Shown piece by piece: positions 45,683-57,063 of a DNA stretch of 64,000 nt (position 1 is its first letter; each line of letters starts with the position of its first letter). A model generated the notes under the pieces. It saw only the letters and a program-made list of their open reading frames with translations. It ran no database searches and was not told the origin of the DNA. A program made the translations under genes and the position numbers. The DNA is from Coralloluteibacterium thermophilum (GTDB lineage Bacteria; Pseudomonadota; Gammaproteobacteria; Xanthomonadales; Xanthomonadaceae): NCBI RefSeq assembly GCF_042654365.1, contig NZ_JBHSGG010000002.1, positions 1 to 64,000 of the forward strand, read 5' to 3'.

Positions 45683-48520
45683 TCAGGCGTCGGAGAGGCG
45701 CTCGGGCAGCGGCATCGTCCGGGCCGGGCGCGCAGGCAGCGCGGTGAAGTCCAGCCCCGCCGATCGGCAGGCCGCGCGGATGGCGGCGCGGGTGCGCGCG
45801 AGATCGGCATCCTCCTCGACGATGCGCGGACGTGCGTCCAGGGTGCAGGCGAGGCCGCGGGCGACCAGGGCGGCGTGGGCCGCGGCGAGTTCCGCGGCCT
45901 GCACCTGCGCGAGCAGGCCGGCATCGGCGAGCGCCGCAATCAGGCCGGGAGAATCCTGGGGTGCGGCCACCGCCGGATGCGCCGCGGCGTGTTCGAGCAC
46001 CTGCGCCTGGAGCAGGAACTCCAGATCGACCAGGCCCCCCTCCCCCTGCTTGAGATCGAAGCGTCCCGCGCGGGAACGGTCGAGCTCGGCGCGCATGCGC
46101 GCGCGCATGGCGAGGATGTCCTGGCGCAGGCCGTCCGGGTCGCGCGGGTGGGCCAGGGTCTCGTGGCGGACCCGCGCGAAGGCCGCGGCCACCGCCTCGC
46201 TGCCGGCGACGGGGCGCGCCCGCACCAGCGCCTGCCGCTCCCAGGTCCAGGCGCGCTCGCGCTGGTAGGCGGCGAAGCTCGCCACCGAGGAGACCAGCAT
46301 GCCCTTGGCGCCGTCCGGGCGCAGGCGCACGTCGACCTCGTAGAGCCGCCCGGCCGCCGTGAGGGTACCGAGCAGGGCGACGATCTTCTGCGCCAGCCGC
46401 CCGTACCAACGGGCGGCATCCACGCCACGGGCACCGTCCGAGACCGCGTCGGCGGGCGCGTCGTAGAGGAACACCAGGTCCAGGTCGGACCCGAAGCCGA
46501 GTTCGAGCCCGCCGAAGCTGCCGTAGCCAAGCACCGCGATGCCGCCGTCCGGCAGGCGTCCGTACGCCTCCACCACCTCGCGCTCGGCCAGCGCCAGCAC
46601 CACCCCCACCACGCACTCCGCCAGCGCCGCGAGCTGGTGCGAGGACTCCACCGCGGTCTGGCGCTCGGTCAGCGCCGCCAGGGCGATGCGGAAGGCGAAG
46701 CCGTGCCGCAGTTCGTTCAGCACCTCCAGCCGCGCCTCGGTGTCGGCCGGGTCCAGGTGCCCGCTGCGCCGCTGCCACTCCGCCTGGAAGGTCTCCACCG
46801 TCGGCAGCGGGCCGGCCGCGCGCGCGTCCAGCAGTTCGTCGAGCAGGAGCGGGTGCGCCGCCAGGCGCTCCGCCAGCAGGGCGCTGCGCGTGGCGACGTC
46901 CACCAGCCGCGTGAGCGCGCCCGGCTGCTCGTGCAGCAGGGCCAGATAGCTGCTGCGCCGGGCGATGGCGCCGACCAGGGCGATCAAGCGCGGCAGCGCC
47001 GCGTCGGGCGCGGTGCCGGCGGCGGCGGCCTCCAACAGGGCCGGAAGCACGTGGTCCAGCCGGCTGCGCCCGCGCGCGCTCAGGCCGCGCAGCGCCGGGG
47101 AGGTCGCGAATGCCCGCAGCGCCGCATCCGCCGACGCGGCGTCGGCGAAACCGGCGGCGGCCAGCGTGGCGGCCTCGCCGCCGTCGGGCAGCGCCTTCCA
47201 GTAGATGCGCAGTGCACCGTCCGGCGCCTGCCTGCGACGCGCCGCGAGCAGGCGGCCGAACTCGCCGGCGACGCGGTCGCGGTGCGCATCCAGGACAGCG
47301 CGCAGCGAATCCCAGTCGGCGAAGCCCATGCCGGCCGCGAGCCGCGCCTGCGCCTCGGGCTCGCGCGGCAGCTCGTGGGTCTGCATGTCGCCGCGCATCT
47401 GCACGCGGTTCTCCAGGTGCCGCAGGAACAGGTAAGCCTCGCGCAGGTCGCGCGCGATGTCCGGCGCCAGGTACCCCGCCTCGGCCAGCGCGGCGAGCAT
47501 CGGCAGCAGCCGGCGGTCGCGCAGCGCGGGCTCGCGGCCTCCGCGCACCAGCTGCAGCGCCTGCACGAGGAACTCGATCTCGCGGATGCCGCCCGGCCCG
47601 CGCTTGATGTCGTCGGCCAGCTCGCGTCGCGCCACCTCGGTGGCGATCAGCGCCTTCATCTCGCGCAGGCCCTCCAGGGCGGTGTAGTCGAGATAGCGCC
47701 GGTAGACGAAGGGCCGCAGCGCCTCCAGCAGGCGCTCGCCGGCGCCGAGGTCGCCCGCGACCGGCCGGGCCTTGATCCAGGCATAGCGTTCCCAGTCGCG
47801 GCCCTCGTTCTGGAAGTACTGCTCCATCGCCGCGAACGGCAGCGCCACCCGCCCGGCGCTGCCGAACGGCCGCAGCCGCAGGTCGACGCGGAACGCGAAG
47901 CCATCGGCGGTCACCTCGTCGAGCAGGCGGGTGAGCCCGCGCACCGCGCGGATGGCGAAGGCGTCGTCGGTGAGCGGCTCCGCGCCGTCGGTCGCGCCCC
48001 CGTGCGGGTAGGCCAGCACGAGGTCCACGTCGGAGGAGAAGTTCAGCTCGCCGCCGCCGAGCTTGCCCAGGCCGAACACCACCAGCCGCTGCGGCGCGCC
48101 CTCGCGGTCGCGAAAGCGCCCATGCCGGACCTCCAGCCGCGCGACGGTGGCATCCAGCGCCGCGGCGATGCCCTGCTCCGCGATGCGCGTGCAGCCTGCG
48201 AGGGTGGCCGCGACATCGTCCAGGCCGCGCACGTCGCGCCAGATCAGGCGCGTGGACTCGGCCGCCCGCCAGCGCCGCAGCAGGCGCTGCCAGTCGGCTT
48301 CTGCTTCCAGCGACAGCACCGGCGGCGGCGTGGGCGCGTCGTCGAGCCGCTCCGCCAGCGCCGGCTGGCGCAGCAGGGTGTCGATGGCGAAATCGCTGAC
48401 CAGGGCCAGACGCGCGAACTCCGTCTCGCGGCCGGCCACGGCGATGCCGGCCCCGGCGAGCGCCTCCAGGCTGTCGCGGACGCGCGGAAAACGCGCCAGG
48501 ATCGCTGCGTGTGCGTGCAT
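45683..48520 (-). CDS. glnE: Bifunctional glutamine synthetase adenylyltransferase/deadenylase
   Basis: Controls glutamine synthetase by adding or removing AMP. The product has 945 residues with two nucleotidyltransferase modules: the N-terminal one with VFGLGKLGGGELNFSSDVDL and the C-terminal one with LGYGSFGGLELGFGSDLDL, each with GS and DxD metal residues, separated by a helical linker. The ATG at 48520 follows a GACACT box by 6 nt. In-frame sequence upstream is not protein-like. The antisense frame on the plus strand is open over the whole gene but is only a GC-bias shadow. Confidence 0.96.
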   Translation of the reverse strand: MHAHAAILARFPRVRDSLEALAGAGIAVAGRETEFARLALVSDFAIDTLLRQPALAERLDDAPTPPPVLSLEAEADWQRLLRRWRAAESTRLIWRDVRGLDDVAATLAGCTRIAEQGIAAALDATVARLEVRHGRFRDREGAPQRLVVFGLGKLGGGELNFSSDVDLVLAYPHGGATDGAEPLTDDAFAIRAVRGLTRLLDEVTADGFAFRVDLRLRPFGSAGRVALPFAAMEQYFQNEGRDWERYAWIKARPVAGDLGAGERLLEALRPFVYRRYLDYTALEGLREMKALIATEVARRELADDIKRGPGGIREIEFLVQALQLVRGGREPALRDRRLLPMLAALAEAGYLAPDIARDLREAYLFLRHLENRVQMRGDMQTHELPREPEAQARLAAGMGFADWDSLRAVLDAHRDRVAGEFGRLLAARRRQAPDGALRIYWKALPDGGEAATLAAAGFADAASADAALRAFATSPALRGLSARGRSRLDHVLPALLEAAAAGTAPDAALPRLIALVGAIARRSSYLALLHEQPGALTRLVDVATRSALLAERLAAHPLLLDELLDARAAGPLPTVETFQAEWQRRSGHLDPADTEARLEVLNELRHGFAFRIALAALTERQTAVESSHQLAALAECVVGVVLALAEREVVEAYGRLPDGGIAVLGYGSFGGLELGFGSDLDLVFLYDAPADAVSDGARGVDAARWYGRLAQKIVALLGTLTAAGRLYEVDVRLRPDGAKGMLVSSVASFAAYQRERAWTWERQALVRARPVAGSEAVAAAFARVRHETLAHPRDPDGLRQDILAMRARMRAELDRSRAGRFDLKQGEGGLVDLEFLLQAQVLEHAAAHPAVAAPQDSPGLIAALADAGLLAQVQAAELAAAHAALVARGLACTLDARPRIVEEDADLARTRAAIRAACRSAGLDFTALPARPARTMPLPERLSDA

Positions 48521-48592
48521 GCAGGAAGTGTCGCATGCGCCGCCGCGGCGGCCTCCACGTCGCCTCGACCCGCGCGCGGGCTCCATGGCGGC

Positions 48593-49078
48593 ATGCTCCT
48601 GCTCCGCCCCCGCCTCGCCGCCCTCGCGTTCGCCACGGCGGCGCTCTGCGCCTGCGCGCCCGCCGCCGACCCCGCACCGGCACCGCCGGCCGCATCCGAC
48701 AACCGTGCCGAGGAGGCCCGGCTCGAAGCGCAGGCGCGCGCCTCCCCCGACTGGCTCGACGGCCTGTGGCACGGGACGCTGTACCGGGAGTACGAGAACG
48801 CGCAGTGGCCGGTCGAACTGGACGCGCGGCCCGGCGCCGCGCCCTACCGGGTCAACTACCGCACGCTGGGCTGCATCGCCGAGCTGGTTCCCGGGGACGC
48901 CGCCTTCGCCGTGCCGGACGAACCCGAGTTCGCCCAGCGCGTCGTGGAGGGCGTCTCGACCTGCCTGCCGCCAGGTCGCGTGCGCCTGATGCGCGGCAAC
49001 GGAGGCGAGCTGCACTTCAACTACATCTCGGCCGACGACGTCTCCCACCGCGCCAGCGGCACCCTGCGCAGGCTCTGA
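48593..49078 (+). CDS. Hypothetical lipoprotein
   Basis: The product has 161 residues. The signal sequence ends at a lipobox-like LCAC (about 18-21). A Pro/Ala linker follows, then a compact domain with LDGLWHGTLYREYENAQWPVEL and two Cys (LGCIAEL, STCLPPG). I do not recognise the family. It is divergent from glnE across 72 bp. The in-frame extension antisense to glnE is rejected. Confidence 0.68.
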   Translation: MLLLRPRLAALAFATAALCACAPAADPAPAPPAASDNRAEEARLEAQARASPDWLDGLWHGTLYREYENAQWPVELDARPGAAPYRVNYRTLGCIAELVPGDAAFAVPDEPEFAQRVVEGVSTCLPPGRVRLMRGNGGELHFNYISADDVSHRASGTLRRL

Positions 49079-49084
49079 AGACGA

Positions 49085-49112
49085 CGACGCCCCGGCCTGC
49101 GCCGGGGCGTCG
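49085..49112. terminator. GC hairpin after the lipoprotein gene
   Basis: A perfect 12-bp stem (CGACGCCCCGGC with its complement) around a CTGC loop lies just after the lipoprotein stop and before the convergent protease stop. There is no T-tract. Confidence 0.5.
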
Positions 49113-49157
49113 CGTGCGCGGCGTGGCCCCTTGGACGGACCACGGCGCGATGCGGCG

Positions 49158-51650
49158 CTACTCGTCGTAGCTGCCGCGCAGGGTCACCCGCGAGAAGGCC
49201 GTCTCGCCGACCACCAGCGCGTACCAGGTGCCGGCCGTCGGCACGCGCACGCTCACGGTCTCGTTGTTGCCAGGGCGCCGCGAGGCGAGGTCGTGCTCGT
49301 CGACCGTGGGCATCTCACCCTGCCTGAGGTAGAGCGAGACGTCGCCGCTGCCGCCGGCGGTCAGCACGCGAAGGTTTCCGGCGCCTTCCGGCACCTCGAT
49401 GCTGAAGCCGAGCGCCTCGCCAGGCGCGCCGGACAGGTCGCGGAGCGTCGTGCCGTTCCCGATGGGGGTGACGCCGCCACCGACATCGCCGTCGTGGGTC
49501 GCCACCAGGGTGAGGCCCGAGACCGCGCTGTAGCCGCGCACGAACACGTACCAGGTCCCGGCGTCGGGATCGTCGAACGCGCAGGTCTCGTTGTTGCCGG
49601 CACTGTAGGGCCGGCAGTCGTACGCGGTGGTGGTCGGCTCCTCGCCGTGGCGCACGTAGAGGTCGCCGTCGCCGGTCCCGCCGCCGATCTGCGCGGTGAA
49701 GGTGGTGGCGTCCTCGGGCACCTCGATCTGGTAGCGCGCCCATTCGCCCGCCGGGATGGCGATGCCGGTCACCGGCACGCCGTTCTCGAGCGTGGCCGGC
49801 GGCGGCGGCGGGGTGTCGTCGGCGACGGCGGTGAGGGTCGCGCCGTCGAAGGCCGTGAAGCCGTAGAGCGCGACGTGCCACGGCCCGGGCGCGGGGTTCT
49901 CGAACGCGCAGGTCTCGTCGTTGCCGTCCTCGTAGGGACGGCAGTCGTAGAGCAGCGGGGTGACCTCGCTGCCCTGGCGGACGTAGAGGTCGAGGTCGCC
50001 GGTGCCGCCGCCGGTCTCGATGGTCAGGGTGTAGGTGTTCTCCGGGACGTCGATCACGTAGCGCAGCACCTGGCCGTCGGTCTCGACGCCCACCGGGATC
50101 GCCTCGCCGCTGGCCAGCGGCAGCGGATCGACGGGATCGGGCGGCTCCGGCGGCTCCGGCGCCTCCTCGCCCAGGGCGACGGCGATGGCCGCCTCCGCGT
50201 TGACGATGCCGGTGCCCACGGGAACGTCGGGTGCGTAGACGTAGGGCCGGGTGGTGGCCTCGAGCACGTCCTTGATCTCCGCCGGGCTCAGCTTCTCGCC
50301 GCCGGCCGCCACCACCGCGCTCTGCACCAGCGCGACCACGCCGGCGACGTGCGGCGCCGCCATCGAGGTGCCGCTGTAGGACGCGTAGGCGTCGCCACCG
50401 GGAACCGGTTCCTCCTCGCCCGCATTGATCGTCGACCACACGCCGGCACCGGGGGCGCTGACGGAGATCCCCGTGCCCCAGGTGGTGCTGAAGCCGCGCA
50501 TGCCGTCGCGGTTGTTGGCGGCCACCGCGATCACGCCCGCGCAGTTGGCCGGGCGGTTGTTGGCGACGTCGTTGTTGCCGTTGCCGGCGGCCACCACCAC
50601 GGCCGTGTTCTGCGCGAGCGCGGCGTCGATCGCGTCCTGGTAGATGCCGCAGGCACCGCCGCCGCCCAGGCTCAGGTTGATGACGTCGGCCTTGTGCGCG
50701 GTATTGGCCGGGATCTCGCTGCCGCCCGGGCCGCCGCCCACCGGACCGGCGCCGGAGGCCCAGTAGATGGCGTCGGCGATGTCGGAGAGATAGCCGCCGC
50801 CGGTGCCGAGCACGCGCACCGGCAGCACCCTCGCCCCGGGCGCGACACCCGCGCCGCCGAGGCCGTTGCCGGTGCGCGCGGAGACCGTGCCGGCGACGTG
50901 GCTGCCGTGCCAGCTGCTCGGGATCGGGATGATTCCCCAGAACAGTTCCCAGTCGCCCAGGTCCCAGGCGCCCGGCGCGCGCCAGTCGTCGTCGCGGCCG
51001 GAGGTCGCTGCGTCGGTGATGAAGTCCCAGCTCGCGTCGGCGAGCGCGGTGTCCAGGTCCTCGTGCTCGACGATGCCGGTATCGAGGACCGCCACCACGA
51101 TGCCCTCGCCGCTGCTGCGCGCCCAGGCCGGCGGCAGGTTCACGCCGCCCGCCGGCTCGTGGTAGTGCCACTGCAGCGCGGCGTAGTCGGGATCGTCGGG
51201 TTCGGCCAGGGGCTTCTGCTTGACGTCGGGCTCGGCGTACTCCACCTCGCGGTCGGCGGCGATGCCGCGCAGCACCGCGTCGAGCTGGCGCGCATCCAGC
51301 GGGCGCGACAGGCGGATGAGGTCGGCGCCCACGCCGAGCCGGCGCAGGTGGCTGGCCTGGACGGCGTCGCCGGACGCGATGGAGACGCCCTGCTCGCGCG
51401 CGATCGCGGCCTGCACGCGGGCGACGGCCGCCGCGGGATCCTGTCGGGCCGGCGAGCCCTCGCGGTACTTCACGATGATGCGGTCGCTGCCGCCGGCGGC
51501 CTCGACCTCGGCGGCCAGCGCGCGCCCGTCCTTGCCGCCGATGCCGGGGACCGCCGCAAGGCCGCCCGCGTGGGCCGCAGGCGCTGCGAGTGCGGCGGCG
51601 ATCATGCCCGCCAGCAGGTGGCGGCGCAGTGCTTCCTTCTTCGTTTCCAC
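49158..51650 (-). CDS. Secreted S8 subtilisin-like protease with three PPC domains
   Basis: The product has 830 residues. A signal peptide (about 1-28) and an inhibitor-like propeptide (about 50-150) precede the S8 domain. Catalytic triad: Asp190 in VAVLDTGIVEHED, His248 in WHGSHVAGTV and Ser429 in SGTSMAAPHVAG. A Pro/Glu linker leads to three successive pre-peptidase C-terminal domains marked by DLDLYVRQG, DGDLYVRHG and DVSLYLRQG. PPC domains are usually removed after type II secretion. Start: GTG 51650 with GGGAG 8 nt upstream; GTG 51656 is an alternative. Confidence 0.94.
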   Translation of the reverse strand: METKKEALRRHLLAGMIAAALAAPAAHAGGLAAVPGIGGKDGRALAAEVEAAGGSDRIIVKYREGSPARQDPAAAVARVQAAIAREQGVSIASGDAVQASHLRRLGVGADLIRLSRPLDARQLDAVLRGIAADREVEYAEPDVKQKPLAEPDDPDYAALQWHYHEPAGGVNLPPAWARSSGEGIVVAVLDTGIVEHEDLDTALADASWDFITDAATSGRDDDWRAPGAWDLGDWELFWGIIPIPSSWHGSHVAGTVSARTGNGLGGAGVAPGARVLPVRVLGTGGGYLSDIADAIYWASGAGPVGGGPGGSEIPANTAHKADVINLSLGGGGACGIYQDAIDAALAQNTAVVVAAGNGNNDVANNRPANCAGVIAVAANNRDGMRGFSTTWGTGISVSAPGAGVWSTINAGEEEPVPGGDAYASYSGTSMAAPHVAGVVALVQSAVVAAGGEKLSPAEIKDVLEATTRPYVYAPDVPVGTGIVNAEAAIAVALGEEAPEPPEPPDPVDPLPLASGEAIPVGVETDGQVLRYVIDVPENTYTLTIETGGGTGDLDLYVRQGSEVTPLLYDCRPYEDGNDETCAFENPAPGPWHVALYGFTAFDGATLTAVADDTPPPPPATLENGVPVTGIAIPAGEWARYQIEVPEDATTFTAQIGGGTGDGDLYVRHGEEPTTTAYDCRPYSAGNNETCAFDDPDAGTWYVFVRGYSAVSGLTLVATHDGDVGGGVTPIGNGTTLRDLSGAPGEALGFSIEVPEGAGNLRVLTAGGSGDVSLYLRQGEMPTVDEHDLASRRPGNNETVSVRVPTAGTWYALVVGETAFSRVTLRGSYDE

Positions 51651-51843
51651 GTGCACGTCTCCCGTTGTTCGCCGGCACCGGCCGGCCGCAGCGCGTGCCC
51701 GTGCGGGCCGCTGCGGGAAGACGAAGACCCCTGTCCGCGCCACGCGACGCGGCACCGCGAGGCGCCGCCGCGACACCCTCCGTCAGGTCGTGTCCGGCCG
51801 GGGCTTGGCGGCGCGACGCGCCGCTGCAGACCGGACGCGACCG

Positions 51844-51872
51844 ACGCTAGCGGCGGCGTCCGGGCGAGGCAA
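51844..51872 (-). promoter_or_regulatory. Probable protease promoter
   Basis: Minus strand: TTGCCT (51867-51872), 17-bp spacer, TAGCGT (51844-51849). The same -10 is seen for adk. It would give a leader of nearly 190 nt. Confidence 0.4.
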
Positions 51873-51904
51873 TGTGAATGCGTGCCAATGGCGACGGGGC
51901 GTGG

Positions 51905-51943
51905 AAAAAAAACGAAACCCGTGCCGTTGCCGGCACGGGTTTC
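51905..51943 (-). terminator. Terminator of the oxidoreductase gene
   Basis: A perfect 13-bp stem (GAAACCCGTGCCG, 51914-51926, with 51931-51943) and a 4-nt loop are followed on the minus strand by CG and eight Ts. A textbook intrinsic terminator about 75 bp after the stop of the minus-strand gene. Confidence 0.88.
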
Positions 51944-52016
51944 TCCCTCCCCCACGTCTTTGTTCCGCATCCTCCCGGAGCCGCGCGCGCAACGCACGCT
52001 GCGCTGCAATACGCCC

Positions 52017-53618
52017 TCAGCGGAGATCGCGGAGCACCTCGCGCGCGGCGTTGCGGCCGGGCAGGCCGGTGACGCCGCCGCCGGGGTGCGAGCCGGACCC
52101 GCACAGGTAGAGGCCCGGTAGCGCGCCGCGGTAGGCGGCCTGCCCCAGGAAGGGCCGTGCGGAGAACAGCTGGTCGGCGCCCAGCGCGCCGTGGAAGATG
52201 TCGCCGCCGACCAGGCCGAACTCGCGTTCGAGGTCGAGCGGCGAGAGCGCCCGCCAGCCGAGCACGCTGCGCGCGAAGTTGGGCGCGACCCGGTCCACGG
52301 TGTCGATCATGAGCCGCGCCACGGTGTCGCGGTGCGCATCCCAGCCGCCCTCGACCTCGGGGTTCACGTGCTGGCAGAACAGGCTCGCCACGTGCGCGCC
52401 GGGCGGAGCGAGGCTGTCGTCCAGCGTCGAGGAGATCACCAGTTCGACGATGGGCGCGCGTGCCCAGCCCGGGTTGTGCTCGCGCGACCTGGCGTCGAAG
52501 TAGGCGCGCTCGAAGTACGCCAGGGACTCGCCGACGAGGATGCCGGCCTGGTGGTGCGCCTGCAGGCCGGTGCCGGGCGCGGCGATGAAGTCGGGCAGCT
52601 CCGAGAGCGCCACGTTCATGCGGAAGGTGCCGGATCCGCAGCGGTAGCGCGCGACGCGCCCGCGCAGGTCCGGATCGACGTGCTCGGGCGGGACCAGACG
52701 CTGGTAGAGCAGGCGCGGGTTGATCGCCGAGACCACGGCCCGCGCGCGCACCACCTCGCCATCGGCCAGCACCACTCCGCAGGCGCGGCCCTTCTCGACC
52801 AGCACCGCATCGACCGCGGCCGCGGTGTGCATGCGCACGCCGCGCGCACGCGCCTCCGTCGCGATGGCGTCGCTGATCGCGCCCATGCCGCCGATGGCGT
52901 GGCCCCAGACGCCCTGCCTGCCGTTGACCTCGCCGAACACATGGTGCAGCAGCACGTAGGCGGAGCCGGGGGTATAGGGACTGGCGAAGTTGCCGACCAC
53001 CGAGTCCCAGCCCAGCGCGGCCTTCAGCGGCTCGGACTCGAACCAGTCGTCGAGCAGTTCGCCCGCCGACTTGGCGAAGAGGTCGAGCAGGTCCCGGCGG
53101 CCGCGCAGGTCGAGCGTCTTCAGCTGGCGGGCGACCGCGGCCGAGGCGATCCAGTCGGCCAGCACGAAGCGTTCCGAGACGTTGGGCGGCGTCCGCCGCA
53201 TCAGCGCGCGCAGCACGGCGACCACGCGTTCGAGCATGGCGACGTAGGCCGGCAGCCGCTCGGCGTCGCGCGCCGAGAAACGCGCCACCTGGGCCTGCGC
53301 ATTGGCGCCGCCGAGGCGGAAGGCGCGTCCGTCCGACAGCGGCAGGAAGTTCGCGAACGGCCGTTCGACGATGCGCAGGCCGTGCTCGGCCAGGCGCAGC
53401 TCGCGGATGATGTCCGGGTCGAGCAGGCTGACGGTGTAGCTGCAGGTCGAGTTGCGGAAGCCGGGATGGAACTCCTCGGTCACCGCGGCGCCGCCGAGCA
53501 CCGGCCGGCGCTCGAACAGCCGCACGCGCAGCCCGCCCGCGGCGAGGTAGGCCGCGCACACCAGGCCGTTGTGGCCGCCGCCGATCAGGGCGATGTCGCA
53601 GTCGCCAGCCTTGGTCAT
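52017..53618 (-). CDS. FAD-dependent phytoene-dehydrogenase-like oxidoreductase (PYROXD2 type)
   Basis: The product has 533 residues. The dinucleotide-binding GGGHNGLVCAAYLAAGG starts near 13, then RRPVLGGAAVTEE; GHAIGGMGAISDAIA in the middle and a C-terminal FAD segment GLYLCGSGSHPGGGVTGLPGRNAA complete the amine-oxidase/phytoene-desaturase fold. No carotenoid genes are near. The length and the final segment resemble the PYROXD2 branch rather than CrtI. Substrate unknown. It is divergent from mug. Confidence 0.9.
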   Translation of the reverse strand: MTKAGDCDIALIGGGHNGLVCAAYLAAGGLRVRLFERRPVLGGAAVTEEFHPGFRNSTCSYTVSLLDPDIIRELRLAEHGLRIVERPFANFLPLSDGRAFRLGGANAQAQVARFSARDAERLPAYVAMLERVVAVLRALMRRTPPNVSERFVLADWIASAAVARQLKTLDLRGRRDLLDLFAKSAGELLDDWFESEPLKAALGWDSVVGNFASPYTPGSAYVLLHHVFGEVNGRQGVWGHAIGGMGAISDAIATEARARGVRMHTAAAVDAVLVEKGRACGVVLADGEVVRARAVVSAINPRLLYQRLVPPEHVDPDLRGRVARYRCGSGTFRMNVALSELPDFIAAPGTGLQAHHQAGILVGESLAYFERAYFDARSREHNPGWARAPIVELVISSTLDDSLAPPGAHVASLFCQHVNPEVEGGWDAHRDTVARLMIDTVDRVAPNFARSVLGWRALSPLDLEREFGLVGGDIFHGALGADQLFSARPFLGQAAYRGALPGLYLCGSGSHPGGGVTGLPGRNAAREVLRDLR

Positions 53619-53705
53619 GCCGTCCCTCCCCTCCGGCGGGGACTATAGGACATGGCCTTCGCGCGCGGACCGCGATGCTGCGGCGCCCGTCGCCGCAGCA
53701 TCGCC

Positions 53706-54308
53706 ATGCCTCCAGCCGCAACCCGCCATCCCGACGTCGCCGCCGGCCTGCGCCGCCCCACCCCCGCGGAGCTGGAGGCCGCGCGCGGGCTGGGGCTCGA
53801 CGACCTGGTGGCGCCGGGCCTGGCCGTGCTGTTCTGCGGCATCAATCCGGGCCTGTACTCCGCCGCGACCGGCCGGCACTTCGCGCGTCCGGGCAACCGC
53901 TTCTGGCCGGCGCTGCACGCGTCGGGGTTCACGCCGACCCGCTTCTCCCCGTTCGAGAACGAGCGGCTGCCCGCCCTCGGCCTCGGCATCACCAACATGG
54001 TCGCCCGCACCACCGCGCGCGCCGACGAACTCGCCGCCGCCGAATACGTGGCAGGCGCCGCGCGCCTGCGCCGCCTGCTGAGGACGACGCGCCCGGGCTG
54101 GCTCGCCGTGGTGGGCCTGGGCGCCTGGCGCAGCGCCACGGGCGCACGCGACGCCCAGGTCGGCCCGCAGCCCGAGCCGTTCGAGGGCACGCGGGTATGG
54201 CTGCTGCCGAGCCCCAGCGGGCTCAACGCGCACTGGCAGCCCGTCGCGCTGGCCGCCGAGTTCGCGCGCCTGCGCGAGGCGGCCGGGCTGCCCGACCGCA
54301 GGCGCTGA
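53706..54308 (+). CDS. mug: G/U(T) mismatch-specific uracil-DNA glycosylase
   Basis: Removes uracil or ethenocytosine from mismatches. The product has 200 residues. The active-site GINPGLYSAATGRHFARPGNRFWPALHASGF and the final WLLPSPSGLNAHW are characteristic of Mug. The frame is open back to ATG 53652, but a TATAG-type -10 at 53643-53648 would place the transcript start near 53654, so the internal ATG 53706 is preferred. A shared terminator separates it from groEL. Confidence 0.93.
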   Translation: MPPAATRHPDVAAGLRRPTPAELEAARGLGLDDLVAPGLAVLFCGINPGLYSAATGRHFARPGNRFWPALHASGFTPTRFSPFENERLPALGLGITNMVARTTARADELAAAEYVAGAARLRRLLRTTRPGWLAVVGLGAWRSATGARDAQVGPQPEPFEGTRVWLLPSPSGLNAHWQPVALAAEFARLREAAGLPDRRR

Positions 54309-54374
54309 CGGGCAGGCGCGTCGCCGACGTGGCGGCTCGCACCGTCCCGGGGCGACCGCGCCTTCGACAAAAAA

Positions 54375-54402
54375 AAAAGGCCCCGCCGAAGCGGGGCCTT
54401 TT
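54375..54402. terminator. Bidirectional terminator between mug and groEL
   Basis: AAAAGGCCCCGC and GCGGGGCCTTTT pair perfectly around a CGAA loop. Plus strand: T-tract for mug. Minus strand: ten Ts (54369-54378) for groEL. Confidence 0.95.
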
Positions 54403-54429
54403 CGTAGGCGGTGCAGCCGGTGGCCGGAC

Positions 54430-56070
<1,641 letters not shown>

Positions 56071-56183
56071 GATGTTGTTACCTCAAACGAGTAGAGCGGG
56101 AATGGGAATCGTCGATCGGGAGGGGGTGGGGTCGGCAGGCAGAGGCGCTGGCCCCTGTGCCCGCGACCGGCTCACCGACCCGC

Positions 56184-56471
56184 TCAGCCGATCACGGCGA
56201 AGATGTCGTCTTCCTTCACAACGAGGTACTCGGTGCCGTCGAGCTTGACCTCGGTGCCGGAGTACTTGCCGAACAGGACCTTGTCGCCGGCCTTGACCTT
56301 CGGCGCGCGGACCTGACCGTTATCGAGGAACTTGCCTTCACCCACCGCCACGACCTCGCCCTTGATCGGCTTCTCGGTCGCGGAGTCAGGGATCACGATG
56401 CCGCCCGCGGACACCTTTTCTTCTTCCATGCGCTTGATGACGACGCGGTCGTACAGCGGCTTCAGGTTCAT
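56184..56471 (-). CDS. groES: Co-chaperonin GroES
   Basis: The product has 95 residues: NLKPLYDRVVIKRMEEE, the mobile loop SAGGIVIPDSATEKP and GDKVLFGKYSGTEV. It caps GroEL. The ATG at 56471 begins the domain. About 60 bp of leader separate it from the CIRCE operator. Confidence 0.98.
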   Translation of the reverse strand: MNLKPLYDRVVIKRMEEEKVSAGGIVIPDSATEKPIKGEVVAVGEGKFLDNGQVRAPKVKAGDKVLFGKYSGTEVKLDGTEYLVVKEDDIFAVIG

Positions 56472-56530
56472 CGTTCTTGACCTCAGCAGAGTCGTAAAGG
56501 ATTGATTGAACGGACAAAGGGGCGGGCGCG

Positions 56531-56557
56531 TTAGCACTCGACCCTTATGAGTGCCAA
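56531..56557. promoter_or_regulatory. CIRCE element (HrcA operator)
   Basis: TTAGCACTC-N9-GAGTGCCAA matches the CIRCE inverted repeat except for one base. On the minus strand a TATCAT -10 (56557-56562) abuts it, so HrcA binding would block groESL transcription until heat shock. Confidence 0.95.
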
Positions 56558-56727
56558 TGATACGCACGAAGAATCCCGGACCGGAACCCTTCGTGACTGC
56601 GCCGGGATGTGGGGGACGCGGCGACGCTTTCAAGGGCCCGCGGCACCCATCGCGCCGGTCGCCGACGAGTGGCGCGCCATCGCCGGGGGTGCTAGCCTTG
56701 CCGGTTCGACCCGCGCCGGAACCCGCC

Positions 56728-57063
56728 ATGTCCGCACGACTCGTCCTCTGCGCCTGCCCCGATGCCGCGACCGCCGCCGCGCTCGGCCGGGCGCTGGTGG
56801 ACGCGCGGCTGGCGGCCTGCGCGACGGTCCTGCCGGGGGCCACCTCCATCTACCGCTGGGAGGGCCGCATCGAGGAGGCGCAGGAGGCGGTCCTCCTGAT
56901 CAAGACCTGGGCCGACCGGGTCGAGGCGCTGGCGGAACGCATCCGCGCGGAGCATCCCTACGAACTCCCGGAGGTCGTCGCGGTCGAAGCCGCCGGCGGG
57001 CTGGCCGGATACCTGGCCTGGATCCACGCCGAAACCCGCACGACGGATACGCCCGCCGCATGA
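56728..57063 (+). CDS. cutA: Divalent-cation tolerance protein CutA
   Basis: The product has 111 residues: ARLAACATVLPGATSIYRWEGRIEEA, EAVLLIKT and AEHPYELPEVVAVEAAGG are the family pattern of this trimeric ferredoxin-like protein linked to copper tolerance. Its stop overlaps the dsbD start (ATGA), so translation is coupled. A TAGCCT -10-like box is near 56692. Confidence 0.95.
   Translation: MSARLVLCACPDAATAAALGRALVDARLAACATVLPGATSIYRWEGRIEEAQEAVLLIKTWADRVEALAERIRAEHPYELPEVVAVEAAGGLAGYLAWIHAETRTTDTPAA

Larger units (their letters stand above)
51651..52016. other. Gap between protease and oxidoreductase genes
   Basis: These 366 bp hold the probable protease promoter (51844-51872) and the terminator of the upstream oxidoreductase gene (51905-51943). 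The rest shows no gene; short frames are shadows. Confidence 0.6.

Noticed and set aside
45608..49078. Plus-strand open frame of 1156 codons opposite glnE
   Set aside because: It is the antisense shadow of glnE caused by GC bias; only its last 161 codons (from 48593) have lipoprotein features.
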